In this document: one piece after another, positions 27,301 through 39,644 of the stretch
Position numbering within the stretch: position 1 is the first letter of the stretch
Layout of the letters: the number at the start of each line of letters is the position of its first letter
Assembly: GCA_011109175.1 (NCBI GenBank)
Contig: RDEW01000034.1
Span: 517,556 to 581,555 of the forward strand
Direction: 5' to 3'
Length of the DNA: 64,000 nucleotides
Source: Dicyema japonicum
Taxonomy: Eukaryota; Dicyemida; Rhombozoa; Dicyemidae
Notes under the pieces: generated by a model
What the model was told of the DNA's origin: nothing
The model's database searches: none
The model's input: the letters and a program-made list of their open reading frames with translations, nothing else
Translations under genes and position numbers: made by a program

Positions 27301-28106
27301 GTCTATATCGGGGCACTCTCATGAGACACCGTATGTCTCTTCTCCGTAAAAAGCCCCAATTACAATGCGAGTTTCCACAAGCAATGTAATAAATCACCGA
27401 TTCTTCTCGTTTTTCTTTCGTATTCGTCATCAATTTCAGATGCTAAATCCAATCCATGTGCTTCAATTTAGTTTCGTTTATAATAGAACTTCCATCTGGA
27501 TCGTGCTATAGCAACCAGCACTGAGGCCCGTTTCCGAAGAGAACGGGCATTAATCAGGGTTATCCTGACTACTTCTGGTTTTTTCGGTGGCTGCCCTCTC
27601 TTCTTAAGAGCACCACTCTCTTCTCTGTGTTGAAGCTTCTACTGTTTCTTTTTTAGAAGGTTTCTTATTATATGTCGTATTCCAGCCAGTCTGCCCATAC
27701 ATTCTAAACTCTGACTTTTAATTTCTTATTCGTTCCAATTTTGGAAACTTCACTTTCTCCATTATGGGCATTTTCTCGTTTTAGAGATAATTTTCCATTC
27801 GATTCTTTCCTTTTTGGTCAATTTTGTTTTTTTTTCGCTATGTTAGCTTCAACAGCCTTGGGACATCTTCCATAATTGGCAAAGTCGATGGATGAACCAC
27901 AATTCAAAGGACTTATTATTGTTTGTAACCGGACACTGCGATCTTCTTTCAACACATCTCCATTAAGCCTGAAGTATTTTTCTAAAACTCGTAGTATATC
28001 TCTTCGTCTTTTAGCACCAGTGGCACCACTTATTCACCAGTGGGACCAGTGGCACAAATTTTTGCCCGAGAGTCTGTATTAATGATTGAACCTTAAATTT
28101 TTGAAA
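27301..28106. other. Undetermined, likely transposon debris
   Basis: There are no confidently coding frames. The minus strand around 27,600-27,850 has a Lys/Glu-rich frame (KRENAHNGESEVSKIG) that could be transposon ORF1 or chance. Confidence 0.3.
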
Positions 28107-29310
28107 AAATGAAGTTTTATATCTCAACAAAGTTTGCTTTAAACCAGTCAAATTATGCAAACTGAAACAAGAACGAAGGCAAATTGAGAGAAAAATCAAA
28201 CTCCTAAGCAGACTACATCACACTAGTCAGTTGGAAAGCAAGATCAGAGAGGTAGAAAACCTTAAAGACAATGCTGCGACATTCATGGCTATACGACTAA
28301 TACGGAGGAAGAGCCAATCAGTGAAACTTATTTTGCATGACAGAAATGGAAAAACAATAGGAAATGTTGCAGAACAGACAGAGTTCATAGCATCGCATAT
28401 TGAACAACTGTTCTTTGTAAAAGGAGAAAAATCAGATTTCACGCCTAAGAACACAACACTTGAACGGATCATTTCACCGGAGGAGGTTTGCATGGCGATA
28501 AGGAAACTTAAATCTGGGCGCTCTCCAGGACCAGATAATATACCATCTGAATTGCTAAAATTTGGCCCTCCAGAACTTGCAGATAAACTCTCAAAATTGC
28601 TGAATGACATGATAGAAAACAAGGACTTTTCAGAAATTGGAAAGGGGATACTAGTACCAGTTCAAAAAGGTAATAAACCCCCTGGGCCAGTTGAAAACCT
28701 GCGCCCTGTCATCCTTCTAAACACCTTAAGGAAGATCCTTGCCCTAATTACTCTTAATCGGATCCAAGAGCCGGTGGACGGGTACTTGGCCCAGAGCCAG
28801 AGTGGTTTTAGGACAGGGAGATCAACGGCTGATGTAGTATGGTGCCATAGATGGCAATGTGCTATTCAACAAAGATTCCGGAGCTCAAAGACTATCCTTG
28901 GAATTGATCTGACCAGAGCTTTCGACACTGTCCGTCGGGGAAAACTCATTGAAGTGCTTGAAAGTTTCCTGGATAAGGACTCGGTTATTCTGATACGGAT
29001 ACTCTTATCAAACACGAGGTTACGAGTGCGTATTGGAAAATGTTTGTCACGGGAAATTATTTCAACAGTGGGCACACCCCAAGGAGATTCCCTTTCCCCA
29101 GTATTGTTTGCTATATACCTTGAATCGGCTCTGCAAGACCTCCGGAAGTATTACAACAATGATATTATGGAGATCGTGTATGCCGATGATGTTGACTTTA
29201 TCTCGACTGACAAAGAAGCACTCTTACGTCTCTTGGAGGTTGCATCAGGCTGTTTGGCCAAATGGTGTCTATCACTGAATGTTCAGAAAACGTATATAAT
29301 TATTTTAATT
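28107..29310 (+). mobile_element. RTE-like RT, open reading frame
   Basis: The open frame upstream of the ATG at 28,231 extends to about 28,107. RT blocks: KLKSGRSPGPDNIPSELLKF, LRPVILLNTLRKILALITLN, QSGFRTGRSTADVVW, ILGIDLTRAFDTVRR, GTPQGDSLSPVLFAIYLES and IVYADDVDFIS. The RT is nearly intact through the thumb (WCLSLNVQKT), then joins hAT-like sequence at about 29,312, so the reading frame of 439 codons is a chimera. No endonuclease is present upstream. Confidence 0.85.
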
Positions 29311-29311
29311 A

Positions 29312-30035
29312 AACAGGTGAGTTTTCTTGTAGCATGTTGTGGAAAATACAATTGCGAAAATCTTATAGAGCCATGTTCAAAAAAGATCATCCGTACAGAA
29401 GATGGTTGTCACGTGGAAAGGTATTGGAACGTTTGTCCGAATTACGAAACGAATTTATTGTGTTTCTTAAGAAACGAAATTTTCCAATTTACAAAAATTT
29501 GGAAACAATCTTTGGTTACAGATAATTGCATATTTGGTTTCAATTTATGATAAACTGAATAAATTTACATTATCGCACAAGGAAAATATCAAACTGTTTG
29601 TACTTTGAACGATAAAGTAATGGCTTTAAAACGTATAATCGAATTTTGGTGGCTATCCGTAAATAAAAATAACATTACATGCTTTACCATTTTGCAAGAG
29701 TATCTTGATGAATCAAATGCGGATTGGACGATACAGTACTTCAGGACATCAAAGATCATTTGGTAATTTTGGATGATTACATTGCAAAATATTTTTTGGA
29801 TAAATTTGACATTTTATTGATTTGAGACCAGAATCAACGTCAAATCCGATATATAAAATGAATCCCTTTTTAATTTTTGGAGAGCATACATTTCAAAATA
29901 TCCTGATATCTCCGAAAAGGCTATACGTACACTATTACCTTTTCTGACGACTTACTCATGCGAGTGAGGGTTTTCAATATATACATCTACCAAAACAAAA
30001 TATAGAACTTAAGACCCAAACTAACCCCTCTGAAT
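29312..30035 (+). pseudogene. hAT-type transposase relic
   Basis: It starts with RWLSRGKVLERLSELRNEFI, the ZBED5/SCAND3-like WLS(R)GKVL.R..ELR motif, and continues with degenerate frames. It ends with the hAT dimerisation block YPDISEKAIRTLLPFLTTYS, then FSIYTSTKTKYRT. Numerous stops. It was inserted beside, or captured with, the RTE-like RT. Confidence 0.7.
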
Positions 30036-30149
30036 TCAGAGAATACCTATACAAAGAGCTCGAGGGATATCGATGGAATTACCGCCCCAGTCACATGCAA
30101 CTTATTAAAGAGGAGGATAGGAGACATGTATCTGTCAAAGAAAAACCAT

Positions 30150-30870
30150 ACGCCTGAAAACAAAGAATAGGATAATCGACCAGATTAAAGTAATTAAAAG
30201 CCTCAAGGACTACGGAATGTAATGAGGCCGTTAGATAAATTTGAGGCAAAGTACTGAATTACCCAGTAACTTTACGGTACATGCAAATGAGACAAATCGT
30301 GGATCAATTGGAAATGGCGGAGCTTATCGCTGACCACTTCGGAAATTTATTAAAATCAATCGATCACAATAGAATTGGAATTGTTCATGAAGAGGACGAA
30401 TTTCAAAAAGAAATTCCTCCACAAGAAGAACAGGTTGCAAGCTAATAATTGAAAAATGACAAGAGCCCATGCCTGGAAGGTCTCAATGACGAATTCTTCA
30501 AATATGGAAAACAAAGACTGAACGAAAGCAACGCTCGTATCTTAAACGAAATCTACAGAGACACATCCCACTACCGTTGGGAGACACATATTACTCTTCC
30601 TACCATATCGGCTTCTGTAAGATCAGATTGATCTCTGATGTTTCGTGTAGCCACAAGTGGAGGTGCCCAATAATCAAAATGTTCCAAGTTATGACGACCA
30701 TTCTTGGGATCGACATGTTAAAGTGTTTCGACTCGGGAAATCAGCGGAATTTGTCACGTCTTTGAAGGCTTCCTTGATAGTTCCACAGTCAGGCTAATTA
30801 AGATACTCCTAACAGACACGTACCTGAATGTGAGGATCAGTAGAACCTGCTAAATGGATTCGAGACAACG
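30150..30870 (+). mobile_element. RTE-like RT, degenerate copy
   Basis: Aligned by eye to the copy at 28.1 kb: KNDKSPCLEGLNDEFFKYG, LGIDMLKCFDSGN and DSSTVRLIKILLTDTYLNVR against its GPDNIPSELLKFG, LGIDLTRAFD and KDSVILIRILLSNTRLRVR. Many stops and deletions. Confidence 0.6.
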
Positions 30871-32092
30871 CTATTAATCCAAGACAAATGTTTTTGATTT
30901 TTGTTCTTTTCCTTTTGTTTGTATGAGTCCCAGGAGACAATAAGTTATTGTTAGCCACCGGTTAAATTAATTATTGTTAACAGCTAATTAATGTGTACAG
31001 TTCATTAAGTCCTTCCAATGTCACATAAGCCTATAGAAAGTAGAGAGTCCTTGTAGTAGATCCTCAGTAGAATAAAAAAGAAATTGCTAATCTAAATGAT
31101 AACACTTCCCTTTCAAGGTTCATAAGAAAATGTTTTCAATGACCCAGGTTCTCTTTCCTTCCATGAAGGTAATATTGTTAAGAGGGCAGGATTACGTAAA
31201 CGTTCCCTCTGATCACCGCTATTTCGAGCCTCTGCCTAACCCAAGGTCCTTTGAGGGATTCGTATCTCTTGGATGCGAATTATGTTAATTAGAATTATGC
31301 AAAATATTAGATAATTTATTCACATAATAATTAAATAATCACAAATATATAAAATAGCTCAAATACAGAGATTCATAAATAATTTAATATTCAATAACTT
31401 TATTCGTAAAAGTCAAACATAATTTATTAAAATTTATTGTTTCGTAAAAATGTGTGAGATTATAACCAGAAAAGTCAATTAAAAACAGTTCGCGATAAAT
31501 GACCAGTGCAGTTATTCACCTTAACAACTGAAACACGTGATTTTTTGGGTAGAATATAACTCTAGCCATCCACAGAATAATTATAGGTTGCTATACAAAT
31601 ATAACAAAAATATTTCATATCAAAATTGAAAACATGCTGAGTGTTTTATAGTTCAATTCCCGAACAAATCTCTCTGATTATTTTGTGAGAATAACTATTT
31701 ATTTCCAAAGATGAAGATGGAATTTAAATCCAGGAAATATAGAAATTAACAAAACTTACATTTCATGTTGTAATCAAAAATGTCGTAACATGGATATATT
31801 CATATTTATAGAATATTGGGCCTAAATATATCTGCCGAAATCAGAATAATGTCAAATTACATAAGAATAATGGATCCATGATTTATTACATATGCAGTCT
31901 TGTATGTTTAATATTAGTCGTTTAATCGATTCGAATTAATCGAAATAAAAATTTAAAATACAAAATTGAACTTTATCTTTTTTCTTCTCTTAGCAAGTTT
32001 CTTCTCTAAGCGAACTGTCGTGATATTTTTGTGTTCTCTTTTCAGCCAAAATGAAAGTTGATTTGTTTCGTCTTTCATATCACATAAAGTCG
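30871..32092. other. AT-rich, nothing recognised
   Basis: About 1.2 kb without coding blocks or shared repeats that I can see; it includes long A/T-rich stretches. Confidence 0.5.
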
Positions 32093-32323
32093 TCATTTGA
32101 ATATTTTACCGGCATAAGATAAATATTGAATTCTATGAAAATTTAATTCCACCACAGGATTCAATCTTACAGTCTTAAATATAAAAAACCCATGTTTTTC
32201 ATCAAAGTAGACTTTTCCAACTTGTTCTTCTTTCTCCTGGTCGAACTGTAAATTTGTGAATCCAATACTTTCTTGGCTACAGTTTTCCAATTTGTGATAA
32301 GCGATATCATCATAAGGAGACAT
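32093..32323 (-). CDS. Unrecognised ORF
   Basis: An ATG-started 76-codon frame (MSPYDDIAYHKLENCSQESI, then GKVYFDEKHGFFIFKTVRLN). It is unusually polar and balanced for AT-rich noncoding DNA, which argues for a real exon. No family recognised and no micro-intron partner found. Confidence 0.3.
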   Translation of the reverse strand: MSPYDDIAYHKLENCSQESIGFTNLQFDQEKEEQVGKVYFDEKHGFFIFKTVRLNPVVELNFHRIQYLSYAGKIFK

Positions 32324-32989
32324 TAAGTGTACCAGACCAACCTAAGTGCACCAGAGTTAAATTAACAGGAAACCTTCTGACCCATTAATATGTTAGCTTT
32401 CCTAATAAAACAAAAATATAAATATTATTAACTAAACTGCGCTGGTTTGAAATTATTATTATTTCTAGGATACACTATAGATTCATAAGTGTTACTAGCT
32501 TAGACAATTCTTAGTTGTTTGACTATTTTCTAATCTTAATTAATTATAGTATTCTTACACGTGTTTTCAGCTCTGTTCTCAACGAAGAATCTGGTCAATT
32601 TATTTTCGTACAGTTGTAGAGAAAGTCAAACTACCTATGTCGAGGCATACTATGGAAGGATAATTGTCTTAAAGATTGATAGCTTTCATTCTAAGTGGAT
32701 ATACTGGAAGAGGTAAAGAGTTATTACATTTAATAAGTTATATTCAGGAAAGAGAAGTCTTCTGAATTCCGACCTGAACATCTTACAACATTTGTTCATT
32801 AATGAACATTTTAGTTATATTATACGCACTTTCATAACAAGTTACGAAAAATGTGAAACAGAGAAATCAAATTACTAGTTAACCTCCAGAGGTAATGGCA
32901 AGAGGTAGGATGGCGTAACAACCATGCCATTGAGGAGGTTTCTCGCCTGGATTCAAAGTGTACTGACACTTTCTCTAATGGGAATTTTC
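32324..32989. other. Intergenic with one copy of a 75-bp repeat
   Basis: Mostly AT-rich. Positions about 32,930-32,995 (GGAGGTTTCTCGCCTGGATT, then ACTTTCTCTAATGGGAATTT) recur at about 33,556-33,622. Confidence 0.5.
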
Positions 32990-33455
32990 TGGGGGTCGCA
33001 TATTGCCCACTAATGACCTTCAGCAAACATGTAAGCAACGTCATCTTCTCTTCCTAGCGAAAACAAAAATTTGTAAAAACGCTACTTGGATACTACAAAA
33101 GATGTTTCCACCCAACAGTAAAACATCTCTAATCCAAATATATACTACAGGGGGTAACCTGTCCTATACCAATCTAAAAAAATAAACTCCTTCCAAGAGA
33201 TAGTAACGAGGGCCCTACAAAAATCCTCATCCGTGCCACTAAAGCCAACCCCGTTCGAGGAACTCGTGAGGAGAACGGAAGCCCAGTCGAATCCTCAAAA
33301 CTTCCGAAAAGTGATTCTTCCATAAGGAAATGTGTCGGCTCTCGGGAGGAAACCGAGAAATGATGAGGCGGTTGCCTAAGGAGGTTGTGATCACCTGCCA
33401 GCCCCAACTTTCTTTTATTTTGTTTGTGATTCTTGGTTTAAATAAATAAATAAAT
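32990..33455 (+). mobile_element. Family 1 LINE 3' fragment
   Basis: Starts at a thumb-like KHVSNVIFSS and contains KTLLGYYKRCFHPTVKHL and, further on, ATKANPVRGTREENG. It ends in TTTAAATAAATAAATAAATG near 33,455, the family tail. Heavily mutated and 5'-truncated. Confidence 0.55.
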
Positions 33456-33976
33456 GTAGAAAAGATCCTAAATTAATAGAATGTGTTTATCATAGGTATA
33501 AATCATATCTAAGTTGAACTATTCACGCCTGTTATCTCCTGACTTCATATCTCAGGGGACGGAGGAGGTTTCTTGCATGGGATTCAAAGTGCACTTACAC
33601 TTTCTCTAGTGGGAATTTTCTCAGGTCATCCTTGTGAGCGAATTCCTCAGCAGCACTGTTGAAGACTTGAAATGAAGGAAGTACCATGACATTAGTTACC
33701 AGTTCGTTTTCCAGTCGATCTCCGTTGAGACGTCTAGTGTTATTGGCCGATCATGTCTAAGATTATCAGGCTAATCGGACGCTTGAGGAGCAGCGGAAGG
33801 GGGAGACTAGAATGAGACAATGGGCCCTCGCGATTATGAGGTAACTGATTGCGTGAAAGGGTGTCAAAATATAATTTAATATTTATAATATTCCATGAAT
33901 TAATGATTGACGTTAATGTAGACTCAAATAATTAATATCACTAAGGAACAGAATTCTATAGATCACTAAATTTAGA
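33456..33976. other. Upstream region of IQUB with repeat copy
   Basis: Contains the second copy of the 75-bp repeat (33,556-33,622) and otherwise unassigned sequence. Any IQUB promoter is expected near its 3' end. I found no exon encoding a ubiquitin-like domain here. Confidence 0.4.
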
Positions 33977-35910
33977 ATGTCCAAGGGAAATGACTCAGAG
34001 ATGACTTCAAAGGGAGAAAGTACAGCTTTACGAAGATTAACATAGGCAATAAAAATTCCGTGGCAATTCAAAGCGATAAAACGACGAATGAAAAATCCAC
34101 TGGAATTGGCTTTGTGAATAAAACGACGGGGGTGAAATATTACAATAATGGAGTTCAAACAGACCCAAAGCCAATTCCCTTACATTCGGTGGACCGACAT
34201 GAGAAAGACACTCAGACTGTGGAAATACAAAATGAGTAAGCAAAACGAGACATATTAGTGCCGTACAAACTTTTCAAAATGCCAGCACTCAAATGGACGG
34301 AATTGGAGTCTATATGAGTAAGAGTCACTCCAAGTTTGTGAGACCTAAGCCTTACATGAGCTTTGAAGAAATAGAAAAAAACAAGATCCGTGCGGTTGGT
34401 CGTTAAATAGACGCTAAGATCGTCACCATTCAAAAATATGTACGTCGGTGGATTAGCATTGCATATGTGGAGGAATTGAGGAGGAAGAAAGCTGAACGAC
34501 TAAAATGGGAGGAAGAACAGGAACAGAAGCTAATTTTTGAGAAACAAGAAAAGATCCGACGAGACTACGCGCGAAGAATGAACCCAAAGACAACCAAGGA
34601 CTTTGATTTGCTGTACAATCTGCTAGAAAGTTTATTTCTGCCTAATCTCCTCTCAGAGTGGAAATTAGAGCAAATAGATTTGATAAATGAAGAAAGCGAA
34701 AACATTGCGGACAAGAAGGCTCAGCTTTATGAGCTCAACCTACAGCACGTGGCTTTAATTCAGTCAATTGATCGTCGACGGGTGGCTGTAATGCAGGAAC
34801 AGAAAGTCAGCAACCAGAAAAAGTTGTTTAACAAAGTAAAGTGTAATTACACCAAACAGGCTTCCGAACCAATGAAGTGGGATATCAGTAATGGTGGAGT
34901 ATGCCACGTGGATAACGCCTACACAATCAGAGCACGTGAACTCAATAATATATTTTCTTCCATTAATCTGCAGTATTTGACGAATAACGAACGATTGGGT
35001 GCCTTGTTGACTTTGAAAAAGACAGTTTCTGTATTACATGAGGTTACTGGGGATTCTATGAATACGACTCGAAGCTTGGGAGAGAAATCACCAATTTGGT
35101 GGATAGAGAGGCGTCGCTGCTACTGCGTGGAATAGATGTTGAAAAGCTGAAAGGTCTTCGACTAAGAATATCAAATTTGTTAGTTCGGTTCATGGAGAGT
35201 CCGTTGTTCAATCCCCGGATAGCCGAATTTACCAGGGTTGATGGTAACTTTATGCCAAGAATCAACACGATGAGACCTGTTTCGTCAAAAATTTATTTTG
35301 TTGCTCCAATTGCGGGAGATATGGAGGTTCTAAGGAGTTTGTCCTCTCAAATGCTTCTGATTCTATAAACAGATGCATAAGATGTGCTCAGATTGATAAC
35401 TTGGCGACAAAGAGAGTCTACCTATACCATTATTCAATCATCCTGAGGGAGTTAAAAGTTGAGGAAGAAAAGTACAAGGGGGAGGTCAAGCTGGTTCATG
35501 CTATAAAGGTAGTTTCTGCTTTTATATGCAGGAATGCGACTTTCACTATCTCATTGACAGTATCTGGCACTCTCGGAGTATATTTAGCGGCCATGGGGAT
35601 ATTTTCGATTTGTGCACTGTCAGATGGGATAAACGGAAAGCGTGGTCTCCGTGGAACTGTTTGGTTGTCACAAAACGAGAGGCCAATTCTCACCGTCAGA
35701 TCACGGAAATAGAATCAGTTTTTGAATTTCGTTCAATTTTAGTGCTACTCGAAGGATATGATTGACAAGGTCATATACAAGCACATTCTAGCATTGAGAT
35801 ACTTTAAAAAACTACCCACTAATGAAAGCCTTCTACGGACTCCGAATGATCTGGAAAACTCTGAGGTCCTAACAATTGGAGGCAAAAGCCTCGCTACACA
35901 GACAAATTAA
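33977..35910 (+). CDS. IQUB: IQUB (IQ motif, ciliary) homologue
   Basis: Ciliary/flagellar protein; in animals IQUB is a radial-spoke component. The start at 33,977 (MSKGNDSEMTSKGE) follows an in-frame TAG. It continues with NKTTGVKYYNNGVQTD and DTQTVEIQ (the YH..GTQT and DTQTV blocks), an IQ motif (IVTIQKYVRRWISIAYVEEL), a Lys/Glu-rich helix, RRMNPKTTKDFDLLYN, YTIRARELNNIFSSINLQYL, EITNLVDREASLLLRG, a CxxC pair set (CSNCGRYGGSKEFV, RCIRC) and VRWDKRKAWSPWNCLVVTK. Introns: 34020-34045, 34236-34258, 34395-34418, 35237-35259, 35509-35531, 35718-35742 (23-26 nt), plus a longer one of about 32 nt near 35,044. The N-terminal ubiquitin-like domain of typical IQUB is not seen. Confidence 0.92.
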
Positions 35911-36008
35911 TCACTAAAACATTAATTTTTTATGAAATTCAGTCAAAAATACTTAAATTAAATTCAAAAACTAATTAACATCTAATTAAGAGTAAACAAA
36001 CTTAACAT

Positions 36009-36560
36009 CTTCTTTTGGCTCCAGGATTGGTCATTTCCCAAGATCTTTTTCTTCCATCACTCGTCTCTGGCTCATTGTTCGACTTTTCAAGCACGTTATC
36101 AGTCTCAGTGGGGATCATTTCATAGTCCTCCTGTTCCTCGGTTTTATCAGAAATATTGTGAGGATATCTACTCTTATCCAAAGCTTCGTAATTAAATTTC
36201 CATTTCTCCGTCTCATGATTGGAAAAAATAAATCATCTGGGAAAATTTCGTTATCTTGAGTTTTAATTTCATGTTTAACATTCCAGTTTTCTAGAGCTTT
36301 TCTTTATCCACTCAAAATTTCTCAAATGAGGAGGTAAAGTCGATTAAAAAAACTTTCAACAGTTTGGTAATTTTAGCTTCAATTATAATACCCTACAGGA
36401 CAGAATGCTTAAAACAAATCACCTTTTGGAGAAGGATTTTTATTCCAGTTCATTAAGTACGAATCATCAGCGATTTTAGAACCAACACAAGCAAGTGTGT
36501 TCGTCGATTTTGAACTACCTATATAAAAGGCGCAAAGTTCCTAAAAGTTTTCCGGTAGCA
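36009..36560 (-). CDS. Possible host gene, unresolved exons
   Basis: On the minus strand two coherent pieces appear: GSSKSTNTLACVGSKIADDS, then YLMNWNKNPSPK; and a terminal exon, WKFNYEALDKSRYPHNISDK, with an acidic stretch and the end SWEMTNPGAKRRC before TAA at 36,009. A likely 25-nt intron joins WIKKSSRKLE to YNEIFPDDLFF. The connecting frames are not fully resolved. The Lys/Arg-rich end could be a nuclear signal. I do not recognise the family. It lies tail-to-tail with IQUB and upstream-to-tail of VPS52. Confidence 0.5.
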
Positions 36561-36787
36561 AAAAAGAGGAGAGACGGCCGAAAGGAAAAACCTCTGATTG
36601 AGTGGACTTGCATACAAATCTTATTTCCTTCAAGCATGTGAACGCTGCCAAACAATTATAGTGTCTATTATCCTGATCAATATCATAAATATTCTGGAAT
36701 TGACTACTGACGGTAATAGTTTATGTTATTTCCTCAATAAATAGAATAATAGCTGTTAATATAAATAAATCACATTCCCCAATACAA

Positions 36788-39532
36788 TCATAAGTTTTTC
36801 TTATGTCGTTTAATCTGGACAATAACATTATGAACAGATATAATATCACCAGAAACCCCCATCCGACCAGCCAATGAGTAAAATCGAGTATAATAGTCTA
36901 CCAATAAAGCCAAAGTTGCCTAAATCAGAGAAACCACATACTTTCAAAATATTAGACCCATTCGTGAAATTGGAGAAAGACCGAGTGACCTCAGAACAGA
37001 TCCGTTCGATTGAGGACTTCCAATAAGTATTGAAATGCTTAACCACCCGGTTTAAGACAGCAGTAAAGTTCCCATCTTTAAATGGCTAAATATAACTACC
37101 AATCTCTTCAGTATTGTCGTACATCTTTACGAAGGATATTAGGTCAGAAAAAAAAGTCAAGAGGATCTCCTCACTGTATTTCTCAGAAAGCTTGTCTAGT
37201 TTTTCCTGACAAGCTTGTAATTCTTTACTGCTCGTCACGTGTGACTAAAAATAAAATCATTTAAAAGTAAATAAAATGAAAACAATAATTTAAAATTTAA
37301 TAAAAAAGAAATAAAATAAAAAAACCGTCAAAATGGAATTGACGACGTCGTAGTTGTTAATAGAAAGCGATAACTGGTCTATCATCTTAGAGAACTGTCC
37401 CGATAACCTCTTAACAAGGGCGTCAGTCAGAGTCCACAGTTGGTCGATGTAGACATATAAATTCTGGGAGAACCCACGACTATTTATGCAAGTCAATGAG
37501 GCTAGTAACTCCCCACACCGTCTGATAACGAAAAATGGGGAATTCACGGAACACTCCATCATCCCAGGACTCCGCATATCAAAGTTCCGCAAACTGTCCA
37601 AATTCTGACTGAAAAGTTGTACAAATCTCTCCCAGAACATCTGATAGGCTGAAAGCCAGTACCTAAGACTCAAACCAATGGGTACCCGTCCAGTGAGTAG
37701 AGTCGGCTGTCGTCCCCAAATTGTTTGAGTTTTACCAAGATTTGAGAACATAGAAGCATCCCAATAACGTCGGAGGAACCGGCCACATGGTTAGCCATGG
37801 ATTTCTATGGATGAGTATAGAGACAACGAGATAGTATTGTAATGTGGTATCGATGATGTTAATGTGAAGTACTGATGTTAGTTTGTTATCCCTTAGTAGG
37901 AAAAAGTCATTCAAGAAGACATATTCCCGTTCATAATTAGCCAGTAAGGCATATTGCTCACTCCGTAGTAATACCTCGTAGTTATGCTAACAAATTAAAA
38001 TAATAAGGGATAAAAATTCAATATTTGCTAATAACATTATGAAGATCATATTGATAACAAATTTACATTAAAATAGACCATAATTGAGTACTTATGGGCA
38101 CAAAGTATAGTGATAATAAAATTCGTAACCATTCAATAAAAACAGCAAATTATTATAAAAAATATTCACAACACAGCTGAATTAATTTAATTAAAAATAG
38201 TAATAATAATAAATTAACAACAAAAAATAATTTTAAATATTTATTTAATTTAAATAAATAAAAGATATAAAAATAAATACGCTAATTTTGTTGTTTTTGT
38301 CAATATAGGGTACAATGGCCTGCCCATAATATCATTCAACACATCATCCCTTCTATCAAGAGCAAACAGAGAAACCCCACCCTGAGTACTCCCAGTCATG
38401 TCTAATTTACAATATAAATTACTTTTACGTCGCTCTTTAATAGTCCCCAACAGAATCTTCCCACTAGACCGGTTATTCACTGTCTAATCATTAATAAGCA
38501 AATGAACGATCAGTTCTGAGAGAGCATGACTGTAGGCTTTGAAATACGAGTAATACAAACATTTCATCGTATTCGTGTACTCATCCAATATTTTGGTAGC
38601 CATGGGTGTTTTATGGCAAAATATAAAACTGTATAAATCCCTAAAATATCAGAGTTCAAAATACCTGTGTTCCATGAAAACCTCCTGCAAATATTGGTAA
38701 TTTGTTAGCGTTTTTCGAAGCTCGTAGATTTTTGACAGCAAAAAATCGTTGATTCTTAAAGAAACCTGAGGATTGTATAATCAGAAATACCTGTTTTGTT
38801 AAATTGTCAAATATTTCGACGGCATCGTTAAAGGCTTTAGGTTTAGGCTCTTCAAAATCACTTATAAATAAAATTTTTCTGTCCAAAGCTTTTAACTCCT
38901 TCTTGAAGACATCACTCCTCACGGGAGACTCAAATAGAATACTATTAAATTAAACAATTAATTATTTAGTCGCCAAATATACAATAAATATTTTTTAATA
39001 AACTAAATTTAAAAAATACTTAATCATTTCCCAAGTAACGGTAATCTCGTCAAGAATAGGGCTTAGTTTATCTGAGATTTCCTCACAATTCTTCTTCAAA
39101 GATTGTATTCCTTGTGATTGTGTTTGTAGGGTTGAGATCTCTTCGCTTAGATTATCAATATTATCCAGGAATCCGTTTAGAAAGTCCTCTATTTTCTTAG
39201 AGATCACATGTATATGATACCTCGAGGACCTGGTCGCACTCCTTTATTCTGTTCCTAACCTTTTCCACGTGTTCCGACTGATTTAAGTCTGAAATTAATA
39301 TTTTGATTTAACAAATTTGAATTGCCATATCCTCGGATTTTTCTAACCGCTTGTTCGCCTCCTGAATGTACTCATCCAAGTTTATGTCCTATAATGATTT
39401 TTACAGGGAAACGGATTTCAGTGAAAACTCCATTACTTCTTTTGAGATTACCTCATCGACGTTTTCTTTAATAATTCACTAATCACTACCTTCGAATAGT
39501 CCCAATAGTTCATTGTCACTATCAGTAATCAT
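36788..39532 (-). CDS. VPS52: VPS52, GARP/EARP complex subunit
   Basis: Golgi-associated retrograde tether subunit. The ATG at 39,532 gives MITDSDNELLGLFEG. Coiled-coil N-half: INLDEYIQEANKRLEKSEDM and ISTLQTQSQGIQSLK. Middle: RGVSLFALDRRDD-type block (GGVSLFALDRRDDVLND) and YWLSAYQMFWERFVQLF, NSPFFVIRRCGELLASLTCI and QLSLSINNYDVV. C-terminus: VKHFNTYWKSSIERICSEVT, SFSNFTNGSNILK and SVHNVIVQIKRHKKNL to the stop at 36,788-36,790. Introns: 39466-39489, 39389-39412, 39289-39312, 39196-39220, 37663-37685 (23-25 nt) and an unusually long one at 37245-37325 (81 nt). Near 37,086-37,130 an in-frame TAG remains unless a 45-nt intron is used. Junctions around 38.0-38.9 kb are not placed. Confidence 0.92.
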
Positions 39533-39644
39533 TACCACTAGAATGGACTGACATAATTTACTTAATAAATTTTATTAATTTGTTCTATTTTATTAATTAG
39601 TTTTAAACTAAAAATTTAAATTACACAAGATGGTCTCTATTATT

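Noticed and set aside
20549-37130. Reassigned TAG codon
   Set aside because: Several in-frame TAGs (for example 20,550) vanish when a 24-nt GT-AG intron is removed, and TAG/TAA/TGA all end recognised genes; splicing explains them better.
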